Shown here one piece after another: positions 49,454 through 59,060 of a stretch of 64,000 nucleotides of DNA. Numbering within the stretch: the first letter of the stretch is position 1; the number at the start of each line of letters is the position of its first letter. This DNA comes from Polytrichum commune (Eukaryota; Streptophyta; Polytrichopsida; Polytrichales; Polytrichaceae), in NCBI GenBank assembly GCA_950295325.1, contig OX485804.1, positions 27,404,001 to 27,468,000 of the forward strand. The letters run 5' to 3'. Both the position numbers and the translations under genes were made by a program. Below the pieces are notes generated by a model that ran no database searches, was not told the DNA's origin, and was given only the letters and a program-made list of their open reading frames with translations.

Positions 49454-50553
49454 GTGGGTCACTTAGTGCATTTTATAAATAAAAAGTGGCACAATATAGG
49501 GAGGATTAAATTCATTTGAAATTAAATTTATAAAGGAATTACAATTTATGAAGAGTCCATTAAAAGTAGACAATATCATTATAAGTAAAGTAGGTAGGTA
49601 TGAAATATGAGCCATTACTTTTTAGTAGAACCAATATAAGGGTCGAAGTTTAGGATCCTAGGGTATGAGTTATGTTTAGTATAATATTTTTTTTGTAATC
49701 ATGCACTAAGCCAACTAAGTGCCAATAGAGCTGGAAATGTTATTAACATTTCGTTTGGAGCAAACGAGGGTCCATGATGGGTTGGGAGGATGCAAGCCAT
49801 GAAGCAATGTAATGGCAATGCATTTGGGGTACCAAGGCAATCGGTTGACCTCGTGGCCTGAGTCAAAGAATCTAGAAAGCGAAATCCTCACAATATCTTT
49901 ATTGATGTAATGTTGCAATATGACATCAAACATATGGGCCGTAACAAAGTTAAATATGATCACACCGATAGCAAATGGATTTATGTGGCTTGCATTATTT
50001 CTACTATGACCATTATCTACATGGCTACCAATGAATTATGCACACTAGATAGGACCAATACGGAGGTACATAAGTCTATGACCAAGAGAAATGTACAGGG
50101 TTCAGCTATGAGGTTTGTGCTTGTGCGCAAACTCCGATGGAGTGAATGTTGTGTTTTAACACTTTTTTTATAAAAAAAGGTAAATACACATGCACTCTTT
50201 TGTAATGCATATGGTGAATAATAATTTAGTTTGTTGATATGGTTGTGTATGATATGCAAGTGCAATGTGACCATGTTTTGTTTGAAGTCCCTATGAAGCT
50301 CGTGACTTCAAGAACCGTATTTGCAATAGTGTGTATGCAATGGTTATGCATGGACATGGATTACATCTTATGACTATCATAAATTGGATTGGCATAGAAA
50401 ATATAAGTAATGATAGGATGCAAACAAATGAGTTGGTTTAGAGAATTACGTTATTATAGGAAATCTTTAATTCATGCCTTGAAAATAAATAGCCTTTAAA
50501 GAGATACCTTTCAGCCGCATGTGCTACACAAAAATCCTATAGTACGACCTACC
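49454..50553 (+). mobile_element. Family W element, short (internally deleted) copy
   Basis: Starts gtgggtcacttagtgc and ends agtacgacctacc, the latter reading inward ggtaggtcgtactatagg. The W 5' region (ggaggattaaattcatttga, aagtttaggatcctag) joins directly to the coding remnant at gcactaagccaactaagtgc, where the long copy holds 2.56 kb more. 1,100 bases. Confidence 0.65.
49775..50173 (+). pseudogene. W-element coding remnant (HTDSKWIYV region), short copy
   Basis: Frame with MQAMKQCNGNAFGVPRQSVD, one internal stop near 49860, then 88 residues from 49910 including KVKYDHTDSKWIYVACIIS. It matches the long copy at the protein level. Not a family I recognise. Confidence 0.5.
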
Positions 50554-51067
50554 TATGGATAAATGTAACAAAAGAAAAACAACAAATGCTCAACTTGTTG
50601 CCCTTGTTATGGCAAGTAGATAATGCACTTGGAAGAGACTTTAAGCAAGTAGCATCCAATCACGATACTTTAGTGTTGATATACATATGCATTGTCATCT
50701 ATTTTGTAATCACTACCACCATGTATAATAGAAAACTCCTTAAAATGGGTCTCCATGACTCAATAGATACCTAGTGATGTCAACATTGAATTCAACGAAA
50801 CTACACAAGCATGTTGGTAGAATTGAACGGTGGTTGGGTCAAAAGTAAAACGTTGATGTCCTCTTTGGTGGTTCATTCTTGTCATGCTGGTGCAAAGTTA
50901 GTAAAAGGTGTTGTGTGGTGTTGCCGTGCCCTAGGGGGCAAAAACTCTAGCCATATCAACACAAATGTTGCAAACTATGAGTGTTGAGATTTTAGAATAC
51001 ATTATACACAACACGTGACGATCGTACAATTGACACCAATGCGAATTCTAGTGTGAGGAGAGGAATT
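50554..51067. other. Intergenic, nothing recognised
   Basis: No supported feature. Confidence 0.45.
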
Positions 51068-51395
51068 GTATATAGTGTCACCAATTATATTTGTCTTGCT
51101 CAATACTAATTGTAAACCACGTGTGTAGTGTCACCAACACCAAATGTAATCCTAACGTTCTTGGTCAATCCTTGTAAACAATTTTGGATATTATAGATTC
51201 ACAATGTTGCAATAACTGTCACTTACTAAGTGGTTTTTCATCCAAATTTCAATCATCCATGGCAGATTTTCAGTATATAAATGATGTTCTTATGTAAAAT
51301 ATATCAAAAGTGGATGAATTAAAAGTGAATTGGGATGACAATCTTTGTGAAGTTATTCATAAGAAGTGTCATCAGAAAAGCTAGCAGAGTGACCC
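51068..51395. mobile_element. PAL family MITE, worn copy
   Basis: tatagtgtcaccaattatat, cttgctcaatactaattgta and tcacttactaagtgg match 53713-54112. The right end is lost. Confidence 0.55.
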
Positions 51396-51769
51396 AAAAT
51401 ACACAATATACAAATTTTGCAAGGTGGCATAGCCTTAGAGTGTTTTGATTATCACAATAAAGAAAAGGGAGTACTTTACCATCAAAAGTTGTTAAGTTTT
51501 GTACTATATTAAACACATTGATTCCAATTTGTCCCACAAGCCTCTGCAGCTTCGTGGACTTTAAACTTGTGTTCACTTCATTTCACAAGGGAACAAAACA
51601 AGATGTTCTATTTCAAAGTATAAGTTGGGTTTAAGTTGGGTTGTGCACATTCTTGATGTATGAGGGTAAAAAAAATGATTGTATCTAAATTTTGTGATTA
51701 TCTTTTTCAAACGTATTTTAATTTAGATTAATTATGCTAACCATTTCAGCAGTGCAAATATGTTGTAAA

Positions 51770-52055
51770 GGGTCAATTTAGACTACGGCGAAGATGTGCA
51801 TCGGTCAAGACTTTTAGGGGAATGGAGCAATGTGATTGGTTATGAAATTTGTGCTTCACAATACATGGCTTACACTACAACGAAGACTTCTCCGGTGGAG
51901 AACTCCAAGCATGGATGAAAATAGGACATGGGTGCCAACATGGCAACACTATTTGCTAGGGGAATCCTTTGAAAATCAAGTTTCTTGGGCAACTTCAAAC
52001 CCTTGGACAAGAAACTTAGCCTCTGGGGAACTCCAACTTGACGCTCCCCCCCCCT
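51770..52055. mobile_element. Tourist-like MITE, family TB, truncated copy
   Basis: TAA then AGGGTCAATTTAGACTACGG. The body matches 3022-3310 closely (ttttaggggaatggagcaat, caagtttcttgggcaacttc). It ends in a C-rich stretch near 52045. Confidence 0.65.
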
Positions 52056-53093
52056 TCCCCTCCCCCTATTGTTTTACCATCTTGTTTGTCATGCTAGTAA
52101 GACTGTCGCACACCTTTCTATGAGGAGTGCCCGAAACACCATGAGCACAAGGGGGACCCCGGAGTGATACCCGGGACTTGTGGCGCCGTTGGTGAGAGGG
52201 ACCAAGTGATCCTAGTGTGGGTGAGGGCCCTAAGCGTTGGGAACGCCTCCCACCCACAGAGACTAGGATGCACGAGGCTAGGGCCATCAGCTATGAGTAG
52301 CTTATGGCGTGTGAATTCTAGAATGCTCAATAACACCTCAATCAGAGGTGTGAGCTAGGAGATATGGCAATTTGAGTGGGGCACTCTCCCGGGACAGCGC
52401 CCTGATACAGCAATGGCCTGGGAGTGGCTCCCGGGACTGCCAAGGTTTGAACATGCATAAATCCCTCAATACGTGCCTGAATGGGGCAAGTGAGGAGTTC
52501 ATCGGTATCACGTGAAACGTAGATGATGATGAAATGGTCATCTGTTAGCATCAGACATTAAACAAGGAAATTATGGTGTTTTGAAGTTGTTGGGGGCTTC
52601 CAGTCCCAACGGCTAAGGGACAATGTCTACTTGGCCCCAACTCTTGGTAGAGAGACAAAAGGTTTCTTGACGGTGAGGTAGGGGGCCTGCCAAAAATCCT
52701 AAAGGCTTATAAGGGTGAGGCGGTGTGACCGCCAAAACACACCTGAGGCCGAAAGACACGGCCTCCACGGGCATTGACCCAACATGAGGGCATAGTTGCC
52801 TAATATGGGTCAAGTTGTTGTAGTGTTGCTCTGGCAACGCGATGATCAACTAAAGATTGGACTTTCATGAATGAAAGTCCACATCTAAACATTGGTTATC
52901 GATTAAGGGGTTAGTTCTGAATGCAAGTGTAGGAGGGTTGGTTCCCCCCTATGAACTAAGAGGTCCGCGGTATGGGGAGCTAACCATTCACATGGGGGAA
53001 TATGAAGTCTTAGCGCTCGTGATGTTCGCTAGAAATGAAAAAGGTCAAGATTGTTAAGGGGTGCTAGCAAGGGTTGCGACAAAGACCTATCTA
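52056..53093. other. GC-richer block of unknown origin
   Basis: About 1 kb, distinctly richer in G and C than its surroundings and not matched elsewhere in the window. TGGCGCCGTTG at 52181-52191 resembles the tRNA-Asp-type primer binding site of some plant Ty3/gypsy elements. No LTRs or coding motifs were recognised. Confidence 0.35.
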
Positions 53094-53240
53094 ACCAATC
53101 ACTACATTTGGTTGTTAGCACATCCTTTTCGGGCCACCACTTTTACAATTAGCCATTTTGGGTCTACACAAGAATCCTTCTACTCCTAGTCTAGCGCATC
53201 AATAGTGGTCATTCATTGTTGTCATGTTTTGCTACCTTAT
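53094..53240 (+). repeat. Dispersed repeat M, copy 2
   Basis: Matches 1361-1495, including ctcctagtctagcgcatcaa and tagtggtcattcat. Confidence 0.45.
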
Positions 53241-53264
53241 TACAAATAAACCTATTGATATATG

Positions 53265-53375
53265 AAAAATAATTGGTTCAAATTCAAGACTTCACAATAA
53301 TTAGTGATCAATTTAGAGGAACTTGCAAAATATTCTTAAATTTAATAAAGAAATACTGAAAGATGTCAACATGTA
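53265..53375 (-). repeat. Dispersed repeat L, reverse fragment
   Basis: Its reverse complement reads tgttgacatctttcagta, tttctttattaaatt and gaagtcttgaat, aligning to the middle of the L copies. Confidence 0.45.
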
Positions 53376-53712
53376 GTAATTTATTTATATTGGAAAGAAT
53401 AGGATCTTGACCAATTAGATTTACGGTGAGTTTCCATGTAGGCCGCTCGCCCACTAGATTCTAGGTAATAGTGGGTCTAGGATGTTTGCTTGTAGCGAAG
53501 TGCAAGCTGTCGTCCAACCACATTCTCGTGGACCACTAGAATGTGAAGGGTTGTGGACACAATCTGCTAGACTTCCATGCACCCACTACAATAACTTTAA
53601 CCTACAAGTGCCGGTCACCAAAGGATTGAAGACATGTTTTAGGAGGTGGAGAATGTTTTAACTTGGAGGAGAATGTTAACAAGCGGGCCCGGATTTGAGA
53701 AGATGGGAGTAG

Positions 53713-54112
53713 CTAAACTAAATATGATATTTAGTGTCAATGATTCTAATTGTCTTGCTCAATACTAATTGTAAACTGCGGTGTAGTGTCACCAACATTA
53801 AATGTTAACCTAACACAATATTTGTCATTCCTTGTTTAAAAAAAATTAAGTATTATAAAATTACATTGTTGCAAGTATTGTCACTTACTAAGTGATTCTT
53901 CATCCAAATTTCAATAATCCATGACAATGTTTCATCACATCTTTGTTAGGATGCAAATTACACCAAACTTTGTTTCACTAATTGACATTTGGATGAATTG
54001 AAAGTAAGTTGGGATGACTGTAGTTGTAAACTTATTCATAAAAAATGTCACTTAAAAAGATACCATAATGACATTAAATGCCATATGACACCAAATATCG
54101 TATTTAGTGTAG
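53713..54112. mobile_element. PAL family MITE, complete, nested in X
   Basis: Ends CTAAACTAAATATGATATTT and, inward from the right, CTACACTAAATACGATATTT. 400 bases. Same palindromic-end design as 5897-6165. Confidence 0.7.
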
Positions 54113-54165
54113 ATGGCACATACAAACCCTACCCCACTAGAACCCCTCTACATTTGGACGGATTA

Positions 54166-54669
54166 GGGTCACTTGACACACGAGCCAAGAGCCGTGACCA
54201 TGAAATTGCGAGAGCCCAAATGAAAGTGTCCAAATGCCGTCCCAAGACACCTCCAAAATCATGTAGTGTGGTCACGGATCATGAAGTGTAGTGTGAAGTC
54301 ATATGTGACTGGGCCTCAACCAAACACTATTTCAATGAATTTCTATTCACGTGGATCCTGACACATGATAAAACAAAATAAATCAACAGTTGTGAGCATG
54401 CGGAGTACCATGGTCTCCCAACGGTTTTGTGTTAGGCCTACCTCCACGAGTTGGTTTTCGAAAACATTCCAAACAACCATGAAACATGATCCATTCACTG
54501 CCATGTAGGAATCCATGTAGACTTTACCTTTATCTTGCATTCACATACTCCGTTGGTCCCTCAAGCGTAGTGTGAAGCAACGAACTTGGACCGGCTCCGC
54601 CTTTTCCACCAATGAGAGTGCTTGAAGTGCAATGGTCACGGGCTCTCTGTCTCGTGTGTGAAGTGGCCC
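54166..54669 (+). mobile_element. Tourist-like MITE, family TC, complete, nested in X
   Basis: TTA on both sides (54163-54165, 54670-54672). Ends GGGTCACTTGACACACGAG and tcgtgtgtgaagtggccc. The interior aligns with 35999-36506. Confidence 0.85.
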
Positions 54670-55295
54670 TTAGTCCTTATTCACACTAGAATCTGGTGGG
54701 TGAGCGGCCTACATGAAAACTCACCCTTGTTCCCAAAAACCTCCCCGGACACTGTTCGCAACATGCCACGTAGGAATCCATGTAGACTTTACCTTTATCT
54801 TGCATTCACATACTCCGTTGGCCCCTCAAGCGTAGTGTGAAGCAACGAATTTGGACCGGCTCCGCCTTTTCCACCAATGAGAGTGCTTGAAGTGCAATGG
54901 TCACGGGCTCTCTGTCTCGTATGTGAAGTGGCCCTTAGTCCTTATTCACACTAGAATCTGGTGGGTGAGCGGCCTACATGAAAACTCACCCTTGTTCCCA
55001 AAAACCTCCCCGGACACTGTTCGCAACATGCCACGTAGGAATCCATGTAGACTTTACCTTTATCTTGCATTCACATACTCCGTTGGTCCCTCAAGCGTAG
55101 TGTGAAGCAACGAACTTGGACCGGCTCCGCCTTTTCCACCAATGAGAGTGCTTGAAGTGCAATGGTCACGGGCTCTCTATCTCGTGTGTGAAGTGGCCCT
55201 TAGTCCTTATTCACACTAGAATCTGGTGGGTGAGCGGCCTACATGAAAACTCACCCTTGTTCCCAAAAACCTCCCCGGATACTGTTCGCAACATG
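54501..55295 (+). repeat. 265-bp tandem triplication
   Basis: Three head-to-tail units (54501-54765, 54766-55030, 55031-55295), almost identical by eye with only a handful of differences. Each unit holds the right third of the TC element, its TTA flank, the right end of the X element and cccaaaaacctccccgga. Open frames of 72-100 residues recur in each unit only because the DNA does. Confidence 0.95.
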
Positions 55296-55774
55296 CTATG
55301 TAAAGGCTGCCATTCCGTATACAATACACAATGCCGAGGGGAGAGGGTTAATTTTGGGGCCTTCCCGATCCTTAGCAAGAAATATTGTTACGAAGGATTT
55401 GATGGCCCCAAGTTTGGTGAGTTTGACTCCGATTTTCCTGCGTTCATGGTATAAGACTACTGTGCTTAAGTGCGCCTCGAAATACTAGGTTCCTTGCAAT
55501 GAGCCTTTGTTTATATTGGACACCGGACTTGTTGCATTTTCGGTCTTATAAAGTTATGAAGGTCATTGGGAATCTTACACATCCCAAAGTCTTTTGATGC
55601 TCTTCAATGCATGTGTTAGATTATGGCCGCATTCGGACCATGAGAGAGTAACGTACACTTACTTATGGTCATTTAGAAATTTGAAACGTGGATGAAAGAT
55701 GTGACTTGACTTAGGTGTATATGGTGAAGTAAGCTAAAAGGTGTATAAATATGTTATTTGGACAGTTTTCTCTC
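55296..55774. other. Intergenic, nothing recognised
   Basis: No supported feature. Confidence 0.45.
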
Positions 55775-55851
55775 TTCACCCACTTCTTATAGGATACTCT
55801 AAACAAGACTAAACACGCAAATCGTGTGACATGATTAGCAAATTTAAACTA

Positions 55852-56148
55852 CTCCCTCCGTCCCGAAATGATTGTGCAATGATTGTGCGTGTTCCTGACT
55901 TTGGCGAGATTAAGGCTTGTTGTCCATTGACTGAGTAGGTGTAAGTGTGACTTTTAAAGTAAAAAAACAACGACTACTCCGAAACGCCCCCCGAAGTCAC
56001 GGTGTCGAAAGACTTTCTTGATGATGAAAGTTTGGCGCGAAAATATTTGACGTTGAGCCTCGAATTTCTAGCTGGGCAGGTAGATTGGACAATCATTTGA
56101 GGATAAAAAATCTGGGAGGTAGGACAATCATTTTTGGGATGGAGGGAG
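55852..56148. mobile_element. Stowaway-like MITE S2, nested in P
   Basis: Ends CTCCCTCCGTCCCGAAATGA and, inward from the right, CTCCCTCCATCCCAAAAATG; TA on both sides (55850-55851, 56149-56150). 297 bases, non-coding. Confidence 0.88.
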
Positions 56149-56324
56149 TATGGCCTTCGCCATTTGCCTCGTAATTTTCAAAGTTTGAATGGATATTTCA
56201 TGCTTATTAGTCAAAACATTATTAAGCAATATGTGTTCATTCATGTGGCCCCCGAGAATAAAATCATGGGATGCCGTAGCTAGTGCAAATGCAAATTGAT
56301 GTTGCTCATATAGGACCATCCAAT

Positions 56325-56571
56325 ATTTAGATGACTTCGAACTTATTGGTCAATTCCGGACCAAATTGTCACTGCACGCTTACTTTAATATCTTCATAAT
56401 GATGCCAAATGTCTACAAACATCTTTTAATATACAATCACCTACACAATGGCGACATGACAAGTACAAACAACATGGTTTGAAGCATGGGTGTTGACATT
56501 TTTAGAATTTGCTTGCTGATTTTCGAACTCATCCAAAGTATGAAATTACCTAAATACAAGGTACCCCCCCC
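56325..56571 (+). mobile_element. Small TIR element, family R, copy 3, nested in P
   Basis: Starts atttagatgacttcgaa. The body matches the other R copies to cctaaatac at 56557, followed by a short C-rich run. CCAAT stands on both sides (56320-56324, 56572-56576), perhaps a 5-bp target duplication. Confidence 0.55.
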
Positions 56572-56720
56572 CCAATCATGTTGCCTATGGAGCCTACAAT
56601 AATTAGCATATTTTGAGCATGTGGTCCAATCTCATAAAACACATGTCTTTTTGGTGTTTGTCTTAGATTCACACACCTACCCACATACCACTCAAATATG
56701 GGTGTTCATATTATTGTTGT

Positions 56721-57079
56721 GTTTGTTTTAGGCACATCCACCTTACACTATTCATGAGTGTGTAATGTGAATTGCAATTAAATATGTGGTAGTTCTAATA
56801 GATTCATTGTGTATTTATATTATAAAAATAAAAGAACGTTTCCTTGCTATTTGAAAGGAGGAGTATCCTAAATAGATAGTTTGGTGAGATGTCATGGGTT
56901 GCTTATGATATCCTACGTGAGCGCTAGCAACTATCCTTATAGGGTGACACGGGCAAGTGGAAAATGGAACAACTAACATTCAAAGGCATTTGGTAACTTT
57001 AGTTGTGCTAACACCTTATTAATAAGTGAACGAAAAAGTAAGCCCTACTGGTGGAAGCCGTCCACTAGCTATGCTCACC
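56721..57079. other. Intergenic, nothing recognised
   Basis: No supported feature. Confidence 0.45.
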
Positions 57080-57340
57080 AATAATGTCCATGGATTTTTT
57101 TTGGACATAACTGGTTGAGATCCTAGTGTTTCAAAATCCAGCTGGTTACATGTTGTTTTTGTTTTTGTTTATTCTTGTTATTGTGTTGTTCCCCTTCGAT
57201 CTTCCTTTATTAATTCGAAGTATATTCTATACATTCCTCTAAAACGATGAGTAATTTTTCTGAAGTCCTAGACTTCGACCGGTTGTTTCTCAAACTCAAC
57301 CAGTTCACCTGTTACTAGGGTGCGGTTCTCCCTGTTTCAT
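57080..57340 (+). repeat. Dispersed repeat L, copy 3
   Basis: gagatcctagtgtttcaaaa, ctttattaattcgaagtata, gaagtcctagacttcgaccg and ctcaaccagttcacctgtta; extra T-rich sequence in the middle. Confidence 0.55.
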
Positions 57341-57779
57341 TGCACACGTGTTAAGTTAGTGTGAGCATGGTGTTAATCAACAAAGGCTAGCATGCATGCT
57401 CGCTCATGGAGGGTCTCTCTTTGTTTTATTTTATAGTAGTCAATATATTCTTTTGCTTTGTGGTACTAGGTTGATTGTGTGTTATATATGTACAGTATTA
57501 GGTAAGCTCTTACTTTCGAAGCCCGTGAAGCCCTATATATGTATGTATCTTAGTGAGCACCACCCGGCCGGGTCTAATGACTTTCTCAATGAGAATGGCG
57601 CTGATATGATCGTATGTTATTTCAAAACAACATACGAATTTTAAAATATTGCTTAGCCAGTTTTCATGTGCCAAAGGACTCAAACAAGATACCTCTGTTG
57701 CATAAATAACACTGGAATGGGATAAGAGTTGCAAAACAGTGTGAAGTTTAGTCTTTAGTGTAAGCCGACTTGCCATCCC
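57341..57779. other. Intergenic upstream of DXS
   Basis: AT-rich. A reverse-strand frame of 132 residues (57510-57908) has no recognisable domain. Confidence 0.4.
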
Positions 57780-57869
57780 TATGGGACAGCTGTCCCTGGT
57801 CGGAAATGGCGGTTCTCGAGCCCCGGGTCGAACGAATGGTAACGCTCCTAGGTGGCAAGCGTGGTCTAC

Positions 57870-57875
57870 CACGTG
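57870..57875. promoter_or_regulatory. G-box CACGTG
   Basis: Core CACGTG in the context ctacCACGTGtgatc, about 1 kb upstream of the DXS ATG. G-boxes bind bHLH (PIF) and bZIP (HY5) factors, which are known to regulate MEP-pathway genes in flowering plants. Function here is inferred. Confidence 0.4.
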
Positions 57876-57944
57876 TGATCCATCCCGCCATCCGATGAAA
57901 AGATCCAACGGCGGGGGAAAAGCCTTAGCCGCGGTCAGGCAGCA

Positions 57945-57963
57945 GTGAGCCCATTGGGCTCAC
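57945..57963. promoter_or_regulatory. Perfect palindrome of TGGGCT sites
   Basis: GTGAGCCCATTGGGCTCAC is a perfect 19-base palindrome about a central base. Each half carries TGGGCT, the plant site II motif recognised by TCP factors. Regulatory use is inferred from motif and position only. Confidence 0.35.
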
Positions 57964-58449
57964 TTTGGATTATGGAGATGTGGTGCCCAATCAAACCATG
58001 CATAGGCCATGTCCCGAGCCATCGAGGGGACGAAAGGTGTCGTGGTGGAATCACGGTCGTTGTATCTTTCATCGGACGGCTCAAGATTCTTCGTATCCGT
58101 CTCGGTATTCGTAATGAGGAAAGGAGCTCCCACCTGCCCTGGCTGTGGCGGAGGAGAGGAGAGAGAGCTCGAGGGGCCCATCGCATCGCTCTCCTGCCTC
58201 GTTGTAGATATTTGGCGGAGGTTAAAGACGACGAGCAGAGGATAAGTTTTATTAGGCAGAGTGGAGAGAGGCTTTCCAGAGCATTGCAACAAGCCAATCC
58301 ACTCCCGCTCTGGTCCTGTGTGCAGGGAGAAAAAGCGCAAGCCAATGCGCTCGTTGTAATGGTGTCAATCTTTGTGTGCTTTTCTAGCTGCTAGCAGGAA
58401 GGAAGAGAGGAAAAGCGAAAGGGCAGCCAGTGTGGAGGCGGTTCATCAT

Positions 58450-58455
58450 CACGTG
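58450..58455. promoter_or_regulatory. G-box CACGTG, proximal
   Basis: Second CACGTG core, in catCACGTGtagg, 411 bases upstream of the DXS ATG. It may lie in the promoter or the 5' leader. Confidence 0.4.
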
Positions 58456-58865
58456 TAGGCAAGAGAACGTCCTGATTATCATCGGTGCAGATTTTTGTTG
58501 CCAGGCAGGCTCTTCGCTGGGTGAAACGGTCTTTCTTGTGGTCGGAAGTCTCTGCGTTCGCAACTTCAATTCTATTAGGGGAGACATTGGTGCCGTGATT
58601 CATATTCGGGGAAGGAGAGTTTTATTGTCGAATTTGGAGGCCTCGGACTCTTGTAGTATTGCCGGGTTTTGGAAAATGTGTGTTTGATAGAGGCATCTAT
58701 CTGCATGTGGCTCGAGTGATGAGCACATCGAAGGAGTATCCTTGAAATTTTTAAACTCTTACAGACGAGTATTGAGGTGCGGTTGGAGATTTGTAATCAG
58801 AAGTTGCGTGAGGGTTACTTTTCTCAAACGCGGCAGCAGGAGTTGGAAGACTACAAGAATTAGCC

Positions 58866-59060
58866 ATGGCTGCCACTTTAGCGTCGCCCACTATGGCATT
58901 ACGCCAAACGGAGTTTCTCCAGAGCTCCTTGACTGCGTCTCGTATCACAACCTCCTCGTCGCTCGCTGCTTCGAATGCTGGTTTGTTTGCTCAGGATCTC
59001 AAAGGATTAGTGGAGCTCAAGTTTTCGAAGAAGGCGCTTGCATCGGCTCCTCGGTCTCGG
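58866..59060 (+). other. DXS exon 1: probable chloroplast transit peptide
   Basis: Exon 1 encodes 65 residues rich in Ser, Thr and Ala with few acidic residues near the start ([17 protein letters not shown]...), followed by a basic patch that continues into exon 2 ([11 protein letters not shown]). This is the usual composition of a plastid transit peptide. The conserved DXS core begins near residue 86 ([14 protein letters not shown]). The mature N-terminus probably lies around residues 65-80, which is inference. Confidence 0.75.

Larger units (their letters stand above)
53424..54726 (+). mobile_element. TIR element, family X, copy 2, with two nested MITEs
   Basis: Left end GGTGAGTTTCCATGTAGGCC; right end, inward, GGTGAGTTTTCATGTAGGCC. 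Removing 53713-54112 and 54166-54672 leaves sequence matching 41233-41571 in reverse: gatgggagtagct, then acaaaccctaccccac, then cacactagaatctgg. Confidence 0.75.
55775..56720 (+). repeat. Dispersed repeat P, copy 4, with two nested MITEs
   Basis: P sequence cacccacttcttataggata ... gattagcaaatttaaac, then the Stowaway S2 element, then gccatttgcctcgtaatttt, then element R after CCAAT, then gagcatgtggtccaatctca and cacataccactcaaa. Confidence 0.6.
57780..58865 (+). promoter_or_regulatory. DXS promoter and 5' leader (GC-rich)
   Basis: Base composition rises abruptly to GC-rich here compared with the AT-rich sequence upstream, and stays so up to the DXS start codon. Overlapping open frames on both strands (57935-58394, 58742-59197) are expected in GC-rich DNA and show no recognisable protein. 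CCAAT occurs at 58294-58298 and 58342-58346. I see no convincing TATA box, so the transcription start cannot be placed. A 5' UTR intron is possible but not shown. Confidence 0.55.

Noticed and set aside
54622-55454. Three near-identical 72-100-residue frames that look like a small gene family
   Set aside because: They recur because the 265-bp DNA repeats; the frame runs through a MITE end and its flank.
57935-58394. Overlapping frames of 149 (+) and 126-136 (-) residues upstream of DXS
   Set aside because: They overlap on both strands in GC-rich DNA, show no recognisable domain and lie where the DXS promoter or leader is expected.
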